Assembly (NCBI RefSeq): GCF_013344685.1
Contig: NZ_CP050137.1
Span: 1,120,001 to 1,184,000 of the forward strand
Origin: Sphingomonas sp. CL5.1
GTDB lineage: Bacteria > Pseudomonadota > Alphaproteobacteria > Sphingomonadales > Sphingomonadaceae
DNA: 64,000 nucleotides
Reading direction: 5' to 3'
In this document: piece by piece, positions 42,574-50,820 of the stretch
Layout: the number at the start of each line of letters is the position of its first letter
How positions within the stretch are numbered: position 1 is the first letter of the stretch
Translations under genes and position numbers: made by a program
Notes under the pieces: model-generated
The model's database searches: none
Told to the model about the DNA's origin: nothing
Seen by the model: the letters and a program-made list of their open reading frames with translations, nothing else

Positions 42574-42706
42574 AAGCCCTCCGCCGTCCCCGTTCTCACA
42601 GGCGCGGCGAGACAACAAGTCAGTAATGCTGTCCTATATGGGCGATTCCGCAGCCGGGCGTCTCGATGCGGTGCTCAGTCGTTCCTTTTTTGAGGCCGAT
42701 TCGGAC

Positions 42707-43516
42707 TTATCTCATCGCGATCGCCGCCAGCGCGACGATTCCCGCGATGATCCGATACCAGGCGAAGGGCTGGAAGCCGTGCCGCGTCACCACCCGCATG
42801 AACCAGCGCACCACCACCATCGCCACCACGAAGGAGATGACGAAGCCGATCGCGATCGAGTTGAGATGCGCCCCGCTCAACTCGTGCCGCGCCTTCCACA
42901 AGGTCAGCGCGGTGGCGCCGAGCATCGTCGGGATGGCGAGGAAGAAGCTGTATTCCGCCGCCGTCTCGCGGCTCACCCCCATCGAGCGGGCGCCCATGAT
43001 CGTCGCGCCCGAGCGGCTGACGCCGGGGATCATGGCGAGGCATTGCACCACGCCGATGCCCAGCGCGGTGCGCCATGTCATGCTCTCGACCGAATCGGTC
43101 CGCGCGGGTGGGGCGACGCGCTCGATGAACAGGATCGCGATGCCGCCGACGATCAGTGCGATCGCCACCACCAGCGGCGCGATCACCGGCGCCTCCAGCA
43201 CCGCCTTGATCGCCTTGTACGCGACCGCGCCGACCACCGCCGCCGGCAGGAAGCCGAGCAGTACGTTGCGGGTGAAGGCGATCGCGTCCGGATCACGCCG
43301 CAGCAGGCCGTGCGCGACCTTCACGAAGCGCCGCCAGAACAGCACCACCACGGCGAGGATCGCGCCGAGCTGGATCACGATGTCGAACACCGCGTCCGCC
43401 TCCGGCAATCCCAGCAGCGCGCCTGCGAGGATGAGGTGCCCGGTCGAGGAGACGGGCAGGAATTCGGTCACGCCTTCGACGATCCCGAGCAGGATCACGA
43501 TCAGCAGGTCGTTCAT
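42707..43516 (-). CDS. uppP: Undecaprenyl-diphosphatase UppP/BacA
   Basis: 269 residues from ATG 43516. This inner-membrane enzyme removes a phosphate from undecaprenyl diphosphate to recycle the cell-wall carrier. Both signatures are seen: EGVTEFLPVSSTGHLILAG near the start and MIPGVSRSGATIMGARSMG near residue 165, with seven to eight membrane helices. Length is standard. It lies 38 bases after the NDUFA9-like gene on the same strand and probably shares its transcript. Confidence 0.96.
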   Translation of the reverse strand: MNDLLIVILLGIVEGVTEFLPVSSTGHLILAGALLGLPEADAVFDIVIQLGAILAVVVLFWRRFVKVAHGLLRRDPDAIAFTRNVLLGFLPAAVVGAVAYKAIKAVLEAPVIAPLVVAIALIVGGIAILFIERVAPPARTDSVESMTWRTALGIGVVQCLAMIPGVSRSGATIMGARSMGVSRETAAEYSFFLAIPTMLGATALTLWKARHELSGAHLNSIAIGFVISFVVAMVVVRWFMRVVTRHGFQPFAWYRIIAGIVALAAIAMR

Positions 43517-43554
43517 GGATGGTCCTCGGTCGGCGCCCGGGGGCGCGCGGGGGA

Positions 43555-44493
43555 TCAGGCTTGCGCGGTCGTCATCGCGAAGCGGCCGGCGCGGCGATAG
43601 CGCACCAGCCAGCCCGGCGCGACCGCCGCAAGCGGCGTCGGCGTCACGCCCAGCGCGGCCAGCCCCTCGGCGCCGGGCGCGACGACGGTGTCGCGCTGGA
43701 GCAGCTTCCACTGGTCGGCGGTGATCGGCGCGCCCGGCAGGAAGCCGAACGCGGCGATCACCCGTCCGGCGACGTCGGGCAGCGCCGGCAATGCCGGGTC
43801 ACGCCCGATCGCGCGTGCGATCCAGCGGTGCAGCTCCAGCAAGGTCAGGACGTCCGGCCCGCCGAGTTCATAGACATGGTCGCCGAAGCGATCCGGCATC
43901 GCGAGCGCCGCGACCGCGGCAGCCGCGACATCGCCGACGAACACCGGCTGGAAGCGGGTCGCCGCGCGCAGCACCGGGACGACCGGCGACATCGCGATCA
44001 TGCCGGCGAAGCGGTTGATGAACCGGTCCTCGCGGCCGAACACGGTCGCCGGGCGCAAGATCGTGGCATTGGGGAAGGCGGCGCGCACCGCCGCCTCACC
44101 TTCGCTTTTGGTGCTGGCATAGCGCGACGGCGAATCGGCATCCGCCCCGATCGCGGAGAAGTGGACGAGCGATTCCGCGCCGCTCGCCCGCGCCGATTCC
44201 GCCACCGCGCGCGCGCCGTCGACATGGATGCGCCTGAGGTCGCCGGAGAAGCTGCCGGCGAGGTTCACGACATGCCGCGCACCCTCTACGGCGCGTGCGA
44301 TCGTGTCGGGTTTCGTCACGTCGGCGGCGACGAACTGCGTCTGCCCGAGTCCGCCGAGCGGCTTCAGGAACCATGCCTCGCGCGGATCGGGCTGCGCGAC
44401 CCGCACCCGAGCGCCCGCCGCGAGCAGCGCCTGCGCCACGTAGCGGCCGATAAAGCCTCCTCCGCCGACGAGCGTGACCAACCTGTCCTTCAT
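43555..44493 (-). CDS. NDUFA9-like NAD(P)-binding protein (complex I associated family)
   Basis: 312 residues from ATG 44493 (MKDRLVTLVGGGGFIGRYV). An atypical extended SDR with an intact nucleotide loop GGGGFIGRYVAQALL, VVNLAGSFSGDLRRIHVDGA, SRYASTKSEGEAAVR and ILRPATVFGREDRFINRFA. Alphaproteobacterial relatives are named for mitochondrial NDUFA9 and may help complex I or quinone metabolism. Active-site Tyr and Lys are in YASTK. First gene of a pair with uppP and next to tRNA-Leu. Confidence 0.9.
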   Translation of the reverse strand: MKDRLVTLVGGGGFIGRYVAQALLAAGARVRVAQPDPREAWFLKPLGGLGQTQFVAADVTKPDTIARAVEGARHVVNLAGSFSGDLRRIHVDGARAVAESARASGAESLVHFSAIGADADSPSRYASTKSEGEAAVRAAFPNATILRPATVFGREDRFINRFAGMIAMSPVVPVLRAATRFQPVFVGDVAAAAVAALAMPDRFGDHVYELGGPDVLTLLELHRWIARAIGRDPALPALPDVAGRVIAAFGFLPGAPITADQWKLLQRDTVVAPGAEGLAALGVTPTPLAAVAPGWLVRYRRAGRFAMTTAQA

Positions 44494-44597
44494 GCGCGAG
44501 CTGTCCAAATGCGATTTTCGATGTGCCGCGCCTACCCCTGTCGCCGCCCGGTTGACAAGGCCACGCCGCGTCCACTAGAGGCGCCGGCCTACCCCGT

Positions 44598-44684
44598 GCC
44601 CAGATGGCGGAATTGGTAGACGCACCAGCTTCAGGTGCTGGCGCTCGCAAGGGCGTGGAGGTTCGAGTCCTCTTCTGGGCACCA
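44598..44684 (+). tRNA. tRNA-Leu (anticodon CAG)
   Basis: 87 nt with encoded CCA and a long variable arm. The acceptor is GCCCAGA with TCTGGGC, the anticodon stem CCAGC/GCTGG around TTCAGGT (anticodon CAG), and the T arm GGTTCGAGTCC. Its 3' half is the insertion site of island 2, and the recombinase gene reads into it from the opposite strand (to 44631). Confidence 0.97.
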
Positions 44685-46271
44685 TTCCCGGTCAAAACTG
44701 GGCACCAGCTGCCCGTCAGCAGATATTCTGCTGACGGCGCGGGCGAGAGCCTGTTTTGGTCCGGTGATTCGTATCTCCTGCGGGGCCAGGACGACCTGAG
44801 ATACGAACAGCCTGACATATCCGCGGCGCAAGGCGGGTTCGTTGCCGCGCAGCTTCTCGCGCACAAGCGCCCCGAACCGATCGACGACCTCGGGCGTGAT
44901 CTTGCGATGGCCGCTCCGGAGTTGCGCTTCGAGGATGTCGATCGTCGCGGTTAGCGATGCTATGCGGGACCGTGTATCGGCCAGCATATTGGCGAACGTC
45001 CGATCCTTGAGCGACGCATGACCATCGGCGGCGAGATCATAGAGGTTGCGAAGCCGTGTCTCGGCCTGAGTGCGGGCGGAGCGCGCCTGCGTCAACTCTC
45101 GGGATCGACGCTCTTCGGCCTCGGATGACGCGTCAAGCATGTGCTGCAGCAGGTCGCGCAGGCGATCGGGCTGGAACAGCCGTTCCTCGAGCGCCGTCAG
45201 GACGATCCCATCGAGCGCCTCCTGCCGGATCGCCTTGCACGCGCATCGTTCGGCCGCCCCGTTCACCTTGGCGCCGCAGGCATAATAGCTGTAGCGGCCA
45301 CTCTTGCCGGTACGGATCGTCAGTCCTTCGCCGCAGAGACCGCAACGCGCGACCGAGGTCAGCAGGATCGGACTGGTGGTGATGCGCGGCGCCGTGACCT
45401 TCGGCGCCCGCGTTGCCCTGAACGCGGCTGCCGCCTCGAATTGCGCGCGATCGATGATCGCGGGACATACCACCTCAACCCACGCCTCTTCGGGCTCCGG
45501 CTTGCCGTCATCGCCTAGCCTGCGGTCTATATAGTGGCCGGTATAATGCTCGCGGCCCAGGATGCCCGAGACGTTGCTGTTGTTGAACGGACTGCCGCGC
45601 AACGTGAACCCGCGCTGCTGGAGCCATTGGGCGATCCCGCGTGCGCCAAGCGGACCGTTGCTGTCGCCGACCGTCGCCAGCCTGAACATCGTCCGCACGA
45701 CTTCGGCCTCGTCCTCGCGGACGAACAGCTTCTTCTTTTCCTTGTTGCCGCGACGCTCCACCGTACGGCTTTCATAGCCGAACGGCACCGGACCGCCGTT
45801 GAAGAACCCTTCCATGGCATTGGCGCGCATGGTCCGCTTGGTGTGCTTGGCCGCCTCCAGCGCGAAGTGCTCGTCGAACATGGCGAGCATGTTGCGCATG
45901 AGGTTGCCGCTCGGGTCGTCGCTGAACGACTGCGTCAGCGATACAAGCCGCACCCTGGCGCGCTTGAGACGTGCGAAGGTACGCACCTGAAGCTCGAGAT
46001 TACGCGCGAGCCGCGAGAGCGAGACGATCTTGATTTCAGCGATGCGGTTGACGGGATCCTCGACATAAGCGAGCATGCGATTGAACTCGGGCCGGGCCTC
46101 CTCACGGCCCGACACGCCCGGTTCGCTGAACACCGCGACAAGGTCCTGGCCCTTCGCCTCGGCATCGGCCCTGATCATCTCGATCTGGCTGTCGATGCTG
46201 GTGCGATGCTCGGCCTGATCCTCGGTCGACACCCGGACATAGCCGACGACCTGCTCCGGGGCCTTCTTCAT
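44631..46271 (-). CDS. Large serine recombinase of island 2
   Basis: 546 residues from ATG 46271. It integrates and excises the element by a serine mechanism. The resolvase domain has VGYVRVSTEDQAEHR with the catalytic S15, and SLSRLARNLELQ; the recombinase domain (about 170-280) and zinc ribbon (CGLCGEGLTIRTGKSGRYSY, CACKAI) follow, then a coiled coil (about 365-450). The last 17 residues (WCPEEDSNLHALASAST) are translated from the complement of tRNA-Leu, so integration supplied the C-terminus and stop codon. Full length otherwise. Confidence 0.94.
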   Translation of the reverse strand: MKKAPEQVVGYVRVSTEDQAEHRTSIDSQIEMIRADAEAKGQDLVAVFSEPGVSGREEARPEFNRMLAYVEDPVNRIAEIKIVSLSRLARNLELQVRTFARLKRARVRLVSLTQSFSDDPSGNLMRNMLAMFDEHFALEAAKHTKRTMRANAMEGFFNGGPVPFGYESRTVERRGNKEKKKLFVREDEAEVVRTMFRLATVGDSNGPLGARGIAQWLQQRGFTLRGSPFNNSNVSGILGREHYTGHYIDRRLGDDGKPEPEEAWVEVVCPAIIDRAQFEAAAAFRATRAPKVTAPRITTSPILLTSVARCGLCGEGLTIRTGKSGRYSYYACGAKVNGAAERCACKAIRQEALDGIVLTALEERLFQPDRLRDLLQHMLDASSEAEERRSRELTQARSARTQAETRLRNLYDLAADGHASLKDRTFANMLADTRSRIASLTATIDILEAQLRSGHRKITPEVVDRFGALVREKLRGNEPALRRGYVRLFVSQVVLAPQEIRITGPKQALARAVSRISADGQLVPSFDREWCPEEDSNLHALASAST

Positions 46272-46280
46272 GCATTCACC

Positions 46281-46472
46281 TCATTGTCGCCCGGGCATCG
46301 CACCCGGATTGTCGAAGAGCGCCGCAAACGCAGCACCGAGGGCCGCCAGCAGCATTTCCGGCTCACCGGTCGCGATGCAGAGATCATCTGGAAGGTTGCA
46401 GACCACGACACGCGCGGGTTCCGAAATATCGGCCCCGGCAGCATGGCATGTAAGTGTGGCATCCCGTTCCAT
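46281..46472 (-). CDS. Small hypothetical protein
   Basis: 63 residues from ATG 46472, ending 9 bases before the recombinase start. The composition is protein-like and acidic (MERDATLTCHAAGADISEP, then DDLCIATGEPEMLLAALGAA) with a predicted C-terminal helix and a Pro/Gly end. No family recognised. A competing frame, 46268-46534, overlaps both neighbours by ATGA junctions but has an Arg/Ser-rich translation that looks like shadow; if real it would replace this call. Confidence 0.45.
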   Translation of the reverse strand: MERDATLTCHAAGADISEPARVVVCNLPDDLCIATGEPEMLLAALGAAFAALFDNPGAMPGRQ

Positions 46473-46530
46473 GCCGGAAGAGATGGCCCGATTCGGACAG
46501 GCGAGCTGGGTAACCCGAAGCGCGCGGCTG

Positions 46531-47808
46531 TCATGGCTTGAACAGCCGGTTCGCGTCGATCGCGAAGGTCATGGCAACGGATCGGGCAACGACGGGATCG
46601 CGCAGCTTGGCGGTCAACGATACGAGCGGCCTACGACCGCCCTGATTGCCCGGATCGAGCCCGCCCTCCGCACCGCGCGTCCGACCGAGTTGGAGCGATT
46701 CCCGGTCGGACTTCCCTTCAGCGCGAAGGAGCGTTGCGGCGAATGTGATCTGGTTATCCGATAGCGTCTTTTCGGTCCGGACGGGTGTCCTGCCGTCGAG
46801 TGCCGCTTCGACCAGCGCATCGACCACGCCCAGCGCCTTCAACAGTTCGATCGCCACATAGGTGGCAAGCTCGCTCGGCTCGAGTCCGAACCACAGGCTG
46901 GTCATGCTCGATCGCGCAAGCCCCTCGTCGGCGACATCCTGGCTGGTAATCCGCGCTGCCCTTGCCAAGGGACCGGATGTTCTGTCGAGCGTCGCCTGGA
47001 CGTGCTCGGGCGGTACCTCCCGGTGCACCATGATTGCGTGCGCTTCGAGCGCGGCCTGGAACACGAATGCGCCAGCATTATTGTCGGGGAGCAGTTCTTT
47101 GCGAGCCGCGTCATGATCGCCGTTGAACGTGGTAGCGTGCCGATAGATCTGCTCGACCACCAAGGCCGGCTCGGCAACGGTCGCAAGCAGGACGTGTCCG
47201 GCAAATTTCCATTCGTTGAACCCGGAGAAATGCTGGCCGTAAGGACTGGTCGCCATCTGTTGCACATGGGCGATGCGATCATAGGCAGCGCCCACCAGCA
47301 GGAACCGGGCCTGGTCTGCGAGCAGGCTGGCCAGCCGTGACCGGTCGATATTCGTCCGCTTGCAGATCCGGATGGCTTTGTGGAGTGTTGGCGCGAATAG
47401 CGCCTTGTACAGGTCCGGGTGCGTAGAGCGGAGGTCGTCCAGCGCGTCGGCATGCGCGTCGAGCCGGTCCTGCAGCCAGTCGCTCACGACCCAGAGCAGT
47501 ACATCATCATTTCCTGTGGGCGATGCGAGCGCGAGCAGATAGTCGCGAATCGCCTGCGGATTACCATCGGGCATGCTGCCCGCGATGCCGGACAGCGGCT
47601 TGCCGATCGCCACGTTCCGGCGTTCCATCGCGGCATGGATCGTCGGCGGGAGTGCCCGCTTTCCATTGCCCGCGTCGTGGATCAGGTCGACGGCAAGGCG
47701 TGCGACCTTATGGATGCTGCCGAGCCCCTGAACATTTCGTGCAGCGGCATCACCAGCCTGTGCGCGGGTAAGGGTACGGCGAGTATAAGAGACGACAACT
47801 GAACGCAT
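46531..47808 (-). CDS. Hypothetical protein, ICE-associated
   Basis: 425 residues from ATG 47808. I do not recognise the family. The N-terminal 40 residues are basic (MRSVVVSYTRRTLTRAQAGD); the rest is mostly helical with alternating acidic and hydrophobic stretches (DALDDLRSTHPDLYKALFAP, HKAIRICKRTNIDRSRLASL, ALGVVDALVEAALDGRTP). No membrane segment, P-loop or metal motif is seen. A perfect hairpin lies just upstream of the start codon. It is the largest gene next to the recombinase and may be a regulator or cargo. Confidence 0.65.
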   Translation of the reverse strand: MRSVVVSYTRRTLTRAQAGDAAARNVQGLGSIHKVARLAVDLIHDAGNGKRALPPTIHAAMERRNVAIGKPLSGIAGSMPDGNPQAIRDYLLALASPTGNDDVLLWVVSDWLQDRLDAHADALDDLRSTHPDLYKALFAPTLHKAIRICKRTNIDRSRLASLLADQARFLLVGAAYDRIAHVQQMATSPYGQHFSGFNEWKFAGHVLLATVAEPALVVEQIYRHATTFNGDHDAARKELLPDNNAGAFVFQAALEAHAIMVHREVPPEHVQATLDRTSGPLARAARITSQDVADEGLARSSMTSLWFGLEPSELATYVAIELLKALGVVDALVEAALDGRTPVRTEKTLSDNQITFAATLLRAEGKSDRESLQLGRTRGAEGGLDPGNQGGRRPLVSLTAKLRDPVVARSVAMTFAIDANRLFKP

Positions 47809-48161
47809 GAGACCATAGCCTTTCGCTATGGACCGCGTCCTGATCGCGATCGATTTGGGCTGCTCGTTCTATGAGCCAGGCCACACTTCAGGAGGTGGCC
47901 TTCGACCGACTGGGGGTTGACGCGCCCCGCTGCTTCTTCCTTGCCGCCTCAGGCCGGCGACGCCCAAATCTTGCCGACCGCCCGCATCTTCAAAACGCCC
48001 GACACGCCGAGAATAGCACGGTAACTCAGTGCAATGAAGCGGAGATTACGCGAGCTTGCGCTGTCGCTCGCGACGCGAAGAACAGCATGAATGGGGAGAT
48101 GGGAGGTGTCGCCATGGGGCGAATGAAATGACGGCGATATGCCGTCGAAAAGGAATTGAAG
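47809..48161. other. 353-bp divergent intergenic region
   Basis: This region separates two divergent genes and should contain both promoters. Apart from the hairpin at 47813-47831 and an AGGA ribosome site at 48151, I see no clear feature; a short frame at 47871-48131 is not convincing. Confidence 0.5.
47813..47831 (-). promoter_or_regulatory. Hairpin over the ribosome site of the 46531-47808 gene
   Basis: CCATAGC and GCTATGG form a perfect 7-bp inverted repeat with a 5-nt loop, ending four bases before the start codon. On the coding strand the loop and its flank contain GAAAGG, the best ribosome-binding match, so the hairpin may gate translation or be an operator. Confidence 0.5.
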
Positions 48162-48707
48162 ATGACGCGCGCGCCCTGCATCGCAACCGCCCAACCGATC
48201 TATGGCTTCGTGCCCGTTCAGCGGGATGGTCTGTATCTGCTCCTACTCGTCGATACACAGATGCCTTTTTTACCGCCGCTCCATGTCATGGCGTTCGAGA
48301 CCTCGGCGCAATGGGATGTCGCGGCCAAGTGGCTCCTTGAGCGTAAGAATCACTGGCAGTCATGGGGAGCCCTGGCCCGGATCAGCCGCGCCGAACTCAG
48401 CGCGCAGGTCAAGGCACTGCTCGAAGCCGAGCCAATGGACCCGGCGGTGGAAGCGTGCGTGTTTGCCGAATCCCCCGATGGCCGCACGCTCACACTCAGC
48501 GAACTCGTGCGCGATCGTAAGGGGCGGCAAGGCAGACGGCAGGTCTGGTGCCGCACGTTCGGATCCAGGGCCAAATGCCGCCGGGCCAAGGCATGGATAC
48601 TTCGGCACTATCCGCAGCTCGACGAACTGGCGGTGCTTGTCCGCGAGGAAGGCAGCGACGCGGTCGATGCGCTGTTGGATCGGGGGGGAGCCGGCGCCGC
48701 AGCGTAA
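48162..48707 (+). CDS. Hypothetical protein
   Basis: 181 residues from ATG 48162, with AGGA seven bases upstream. No family recognised. A hydrophobic but not membrane-like start (YGFVPVQRDGLYLLLLVDTQ) is followed by a Trp-rich middle (WDVAAKWLLERKNHWQSWGA) and a basic stretch (DRKGRQGRRQVWCRTFGSRA, KCRRAKAW) that could bind nucleic acid. It ends with an acidic helix. Located between the large hypothetical gene and the methyltransferase; likely element-specific. Confidence 0.6.
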   Translation: MTRAPCIATAQPIYGFVPVQRDGLYLLLLVDTQMPFLPPLHVMAFETSAQWDVAAKWLLERKNHWQSWGALARISRAELSAQVKALLEAEPMDPAVEACVFAESPDGRTLTLSELVRDRKGRQGRRQVWCRTFGSRAKCRRAKAWILRHYPQLDELAVLVREEGSDAVDALLDRGGAGAAA

Positions 48708-48901
48708 GCACGCGTTGCACGGTCGCACCGAACGCTACCCTCTCAGCAGAATGTCTCTGCTGTGATCGACGCCCCGCGGGGCGATCCCGCCGCGTCCCGC
48801 GGTCCGGGTTACCCGGATGGCGATGTCGAAGCCGCCCATGAAGCCAGCGAGGTGACGCGCTGATCGTCGTCTCGGAACGGCCGCCGCATGGGGAGGACAT
48901 C

Positions 48902-49846
48902 ATGTATATACAGGGAGTACAAGAAGTTGCCGATGGGCAGGCAGAAGCGACAACCGCCGCGCCGGCCCAGGCTGAGGCTTTCTTTCCGCCGCAGAACGCG
49001 GTCACGCGAGCGGCGCTCAACGACAATCGCGCCTCGGATGTTCAGCTCGATCAATATTATACCAGACAGGATGTCGCCGCCCACTTTTACGGTATTTTCC
49101 GGGAGCATTTCGATCCGGCTATCTACCTGATGGTCGAACCGAGCGCCGGCACGGGATCGTTCTTCAGGCTGTTGCCCGCGGGCAGTGTCGCCTACGATGT
49201 CGAACCCAAATATCCCGGTATCCGGACGGCAGACTTTCTCACGATCAACATCGGGAGCGATCGGCCCGCAGCCATCATTGGCAATCCGCCCTTCGGAAAA
49301 AACGCCAGCATGGCCGTGCGCTTCTTCAACCATGCGGCTCGCCAGGCCGACGTCATCGCCTTGATCCTGCCGCGAACGTTTCGGAAGGGCTCGATCCACA
49401 ATCGCCTCGATCGCGCGTTCCACCTGGTTCGTGAGGAGATCGTGCCGGACGATGCGTTTCTGTTCCGGGGCAAACCGTACAATGTCCCGGCCATCTTCCA
49501 GATCTGGGAGCGCCGCCCAGAGCCGCGCGCGCTACGGCCCGTCGAAACGCGGCATCCGGATTTTGAATTCACGACGCCGGATCGCGCTGATTTCGTGATC
49601 CAGCGCGTCGGTGCGCGTGCAGGTCGCGTGCATCACGATTTCACTGCCAGTCCGTCGTCGCATTATTTCATCCGGGGCGATGTCGAAGCCGTTATGGCCC
49701 AACTCGACTTTGCCAGATTCGCAGGGAACGTCGCAGGCAACCCAAGTCTGTCAAAAGCGGAGATCGTTTCCCTGTACCGCGAGTGGGTCGAACTGGGAGC
49801 AGGGACAGGCGTCGACGCTGTCGCACGTTGTATTCTACGGCAATAA
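48902..49846 (+). CDS. SAM-dependent DNA methyltransferase (adenine-type, NPPF)
   Basis: 314 residues from ATG 48902. Motif I is VEPSAGTGSFFRLLP (SAM binding) and motif IV is IIGNPPFGKNASM, the NPP(F/Y) signature of N6-adenine or similar amino-methyltransferases. The order I then IV fits. FLFRGKPYNVPAIFQIWER follows and the C-terminus is short, without a target-recognition domain. No restriction enzyme is adjacent. It may protect the element from host restriction or act as an orphan regulator. The first 40 residues are Ala/Gln-rich and probably flexible. Confidence 0.82.
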   Translation: MYIQGVQEVADGQAEATTAAPAQAEAFFPPQNAVTRAALNDNRASDVQLDQYYTRQDVAAHFYGIFREHFDPAIYLMVEPSAGTGSFFRLLPAGSVAYDVEPKYPGIRTADFLTINIGSDRPAAIIGNPPFGKNASMAVRFFNHAARQADVIALILPRTFRKGSIHNRLDRAFHLVREEIVPDDAFLFRGKPYNVPAIFQIWERRPEPRALRPVETRHPDFEFTTPDRADFVIQRVGARAGRVHHDFTASPSSHYFIRGDVEAVMAQLDFARFAGNVAGNPSLSKAEIVSLYREWVELGAGTGVDAVARCILRQ

Positions 49847-49936
49847 AGCGCCCCTAAACGGTCGTTCACGATCCTCGGCGCCCACCGCAGAATCGGACAT
49901 CGATACAGCTGCCTGCACGATCGGCGACTATGACTG

Positions 49937-50722
49937 CTATGATTTGGCCGTCAGCTTTGCGGTCGCTTCAAGCCGAAACAGGTGGTTCAGAAGCAGCAGT
50001 TCGCTGAGCAGCGCGTCGCGGTGCGACTTCTCGTCGCGATGCGCGCGCACATGGCGATATGCGGTCAGCACGCCCATGAAGAGATTCATACGACCGGCAT
50101 GCTCCGACTTGGTGACACCCTCCCAACTCAAGCGCGGTGCGTTACCGCCGAACGCATAGCGGTACACGGCTGCTGGACCGTCCGTGGCCTCTTCCTTCGA
50201 CATGTCGGCCTTGAGCCGGACAGCCTGTTCGAGGGCGCGGTGGCCTTTCATAAGCACGGCGTCGGGGTCGTCCCAGAAACGGCGGACATGTGGCGCAAGA
50301 CGCTCATCGAGGAGCGCGAACGGGCTGATCGGTTCGCGATATTGCCAGGGATTTCCTTCAAGTTGCGGCCTGTCTTCCTGGTCGAAGACATAGTCCCAGT
50401 AGCGATGGGGCCGAACGGGCCTTGCCTCCCGAATATTCTCTAGGTCGGCAATGGTCAGGGCTGAAGCGTTCAGCCGCTCCATCAACGTGGCATCGATCTC
50501 GATCTCCGATAGCTCCACGCCGTGCCAGTCGAGCAGCCGCAAGGTGGCGGAGAAGCCCTTGGGACCGCTGCCGCCGTAGCCGGAGGCGAACCCGCCCTTG
50601 ATAATGATCTCGTCGCCGCGGCTGTCGGTCAGGAAAAGCGCATGACCCGAGGAATCTTTGCCGGGCTTGGTCAGGATTTTGGCCGTGCGCAGTTCACGTG
50701 TGCCTTGGATCAGTCGCTCCAC
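49937..50722 (-). CDS. Ymh/TIGR02391-like protein with HEPN-type motif
   Basis: 261 residues from ATG 50722. The C-terminal half (about 135-250) resembles the Ymh domain of abortive-infection-like proteins: ERLAPHVRRFWDDPDAVLM, GHRALEQAVRLK, SKEEATDGPAAVYRYAFGG and GRMNLFMGVLTAYRHVRAHR. The end gives R-x4-H (RHVRAH), the HEPN ribonuclease signature. The N-terminal half is a beta-rich domain (IIIKGGFASGYGGSGPKGFS) not recognised. Stands alone on the minus strand; a nuclease role in phage defence is inference. Confidence 0.6.
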   Translation of the reverse strand: MERLIQGTRELRTAKILTKPGKDSSGHALFLTDSRGDEIIIKGGFASGYGGSGPKGFSATLRLLDWHGVELSEIEIDATLMERLNASALTIADLENIREARPVRPHRYWDYVFDQEDRPQLEGNPWQYREPISPFALLDERLAPHVRRFWDDPDAVLMKGHRALEQAVRLKADMSKEEATDGPAAVYRYAFGGNAPRLSWEGVTKSEHAGRMNLFMGVLTAYRHVRAHRDEKSHRDALLSELLLLNHLFRLEATAKLTAKS

Positions 50723-50820
50723 CGCCTCGATACAGTCCTGCGTCCCTGACGCGCCGTGATACTCGACATATGTCTAGCAGCCGTCTGGATTCTCCTCGGG
50801 ATGATCTGCCGCCTGCGATG

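Noticed and set aside
46268..46534. 88-codon frame overlapping both neighbours by ATGA
   Set aside because: The junctions are attractive but the translation is Arg/Ser/Pro-rich and looks like a shadow; the 63-codon frame inside it has better composition. Kept only as an alternative.
47871..48131. 86-codon plus-strand frame before the 48162 gene
   Set aside because: No ribosome site, mixed composition and no family features.
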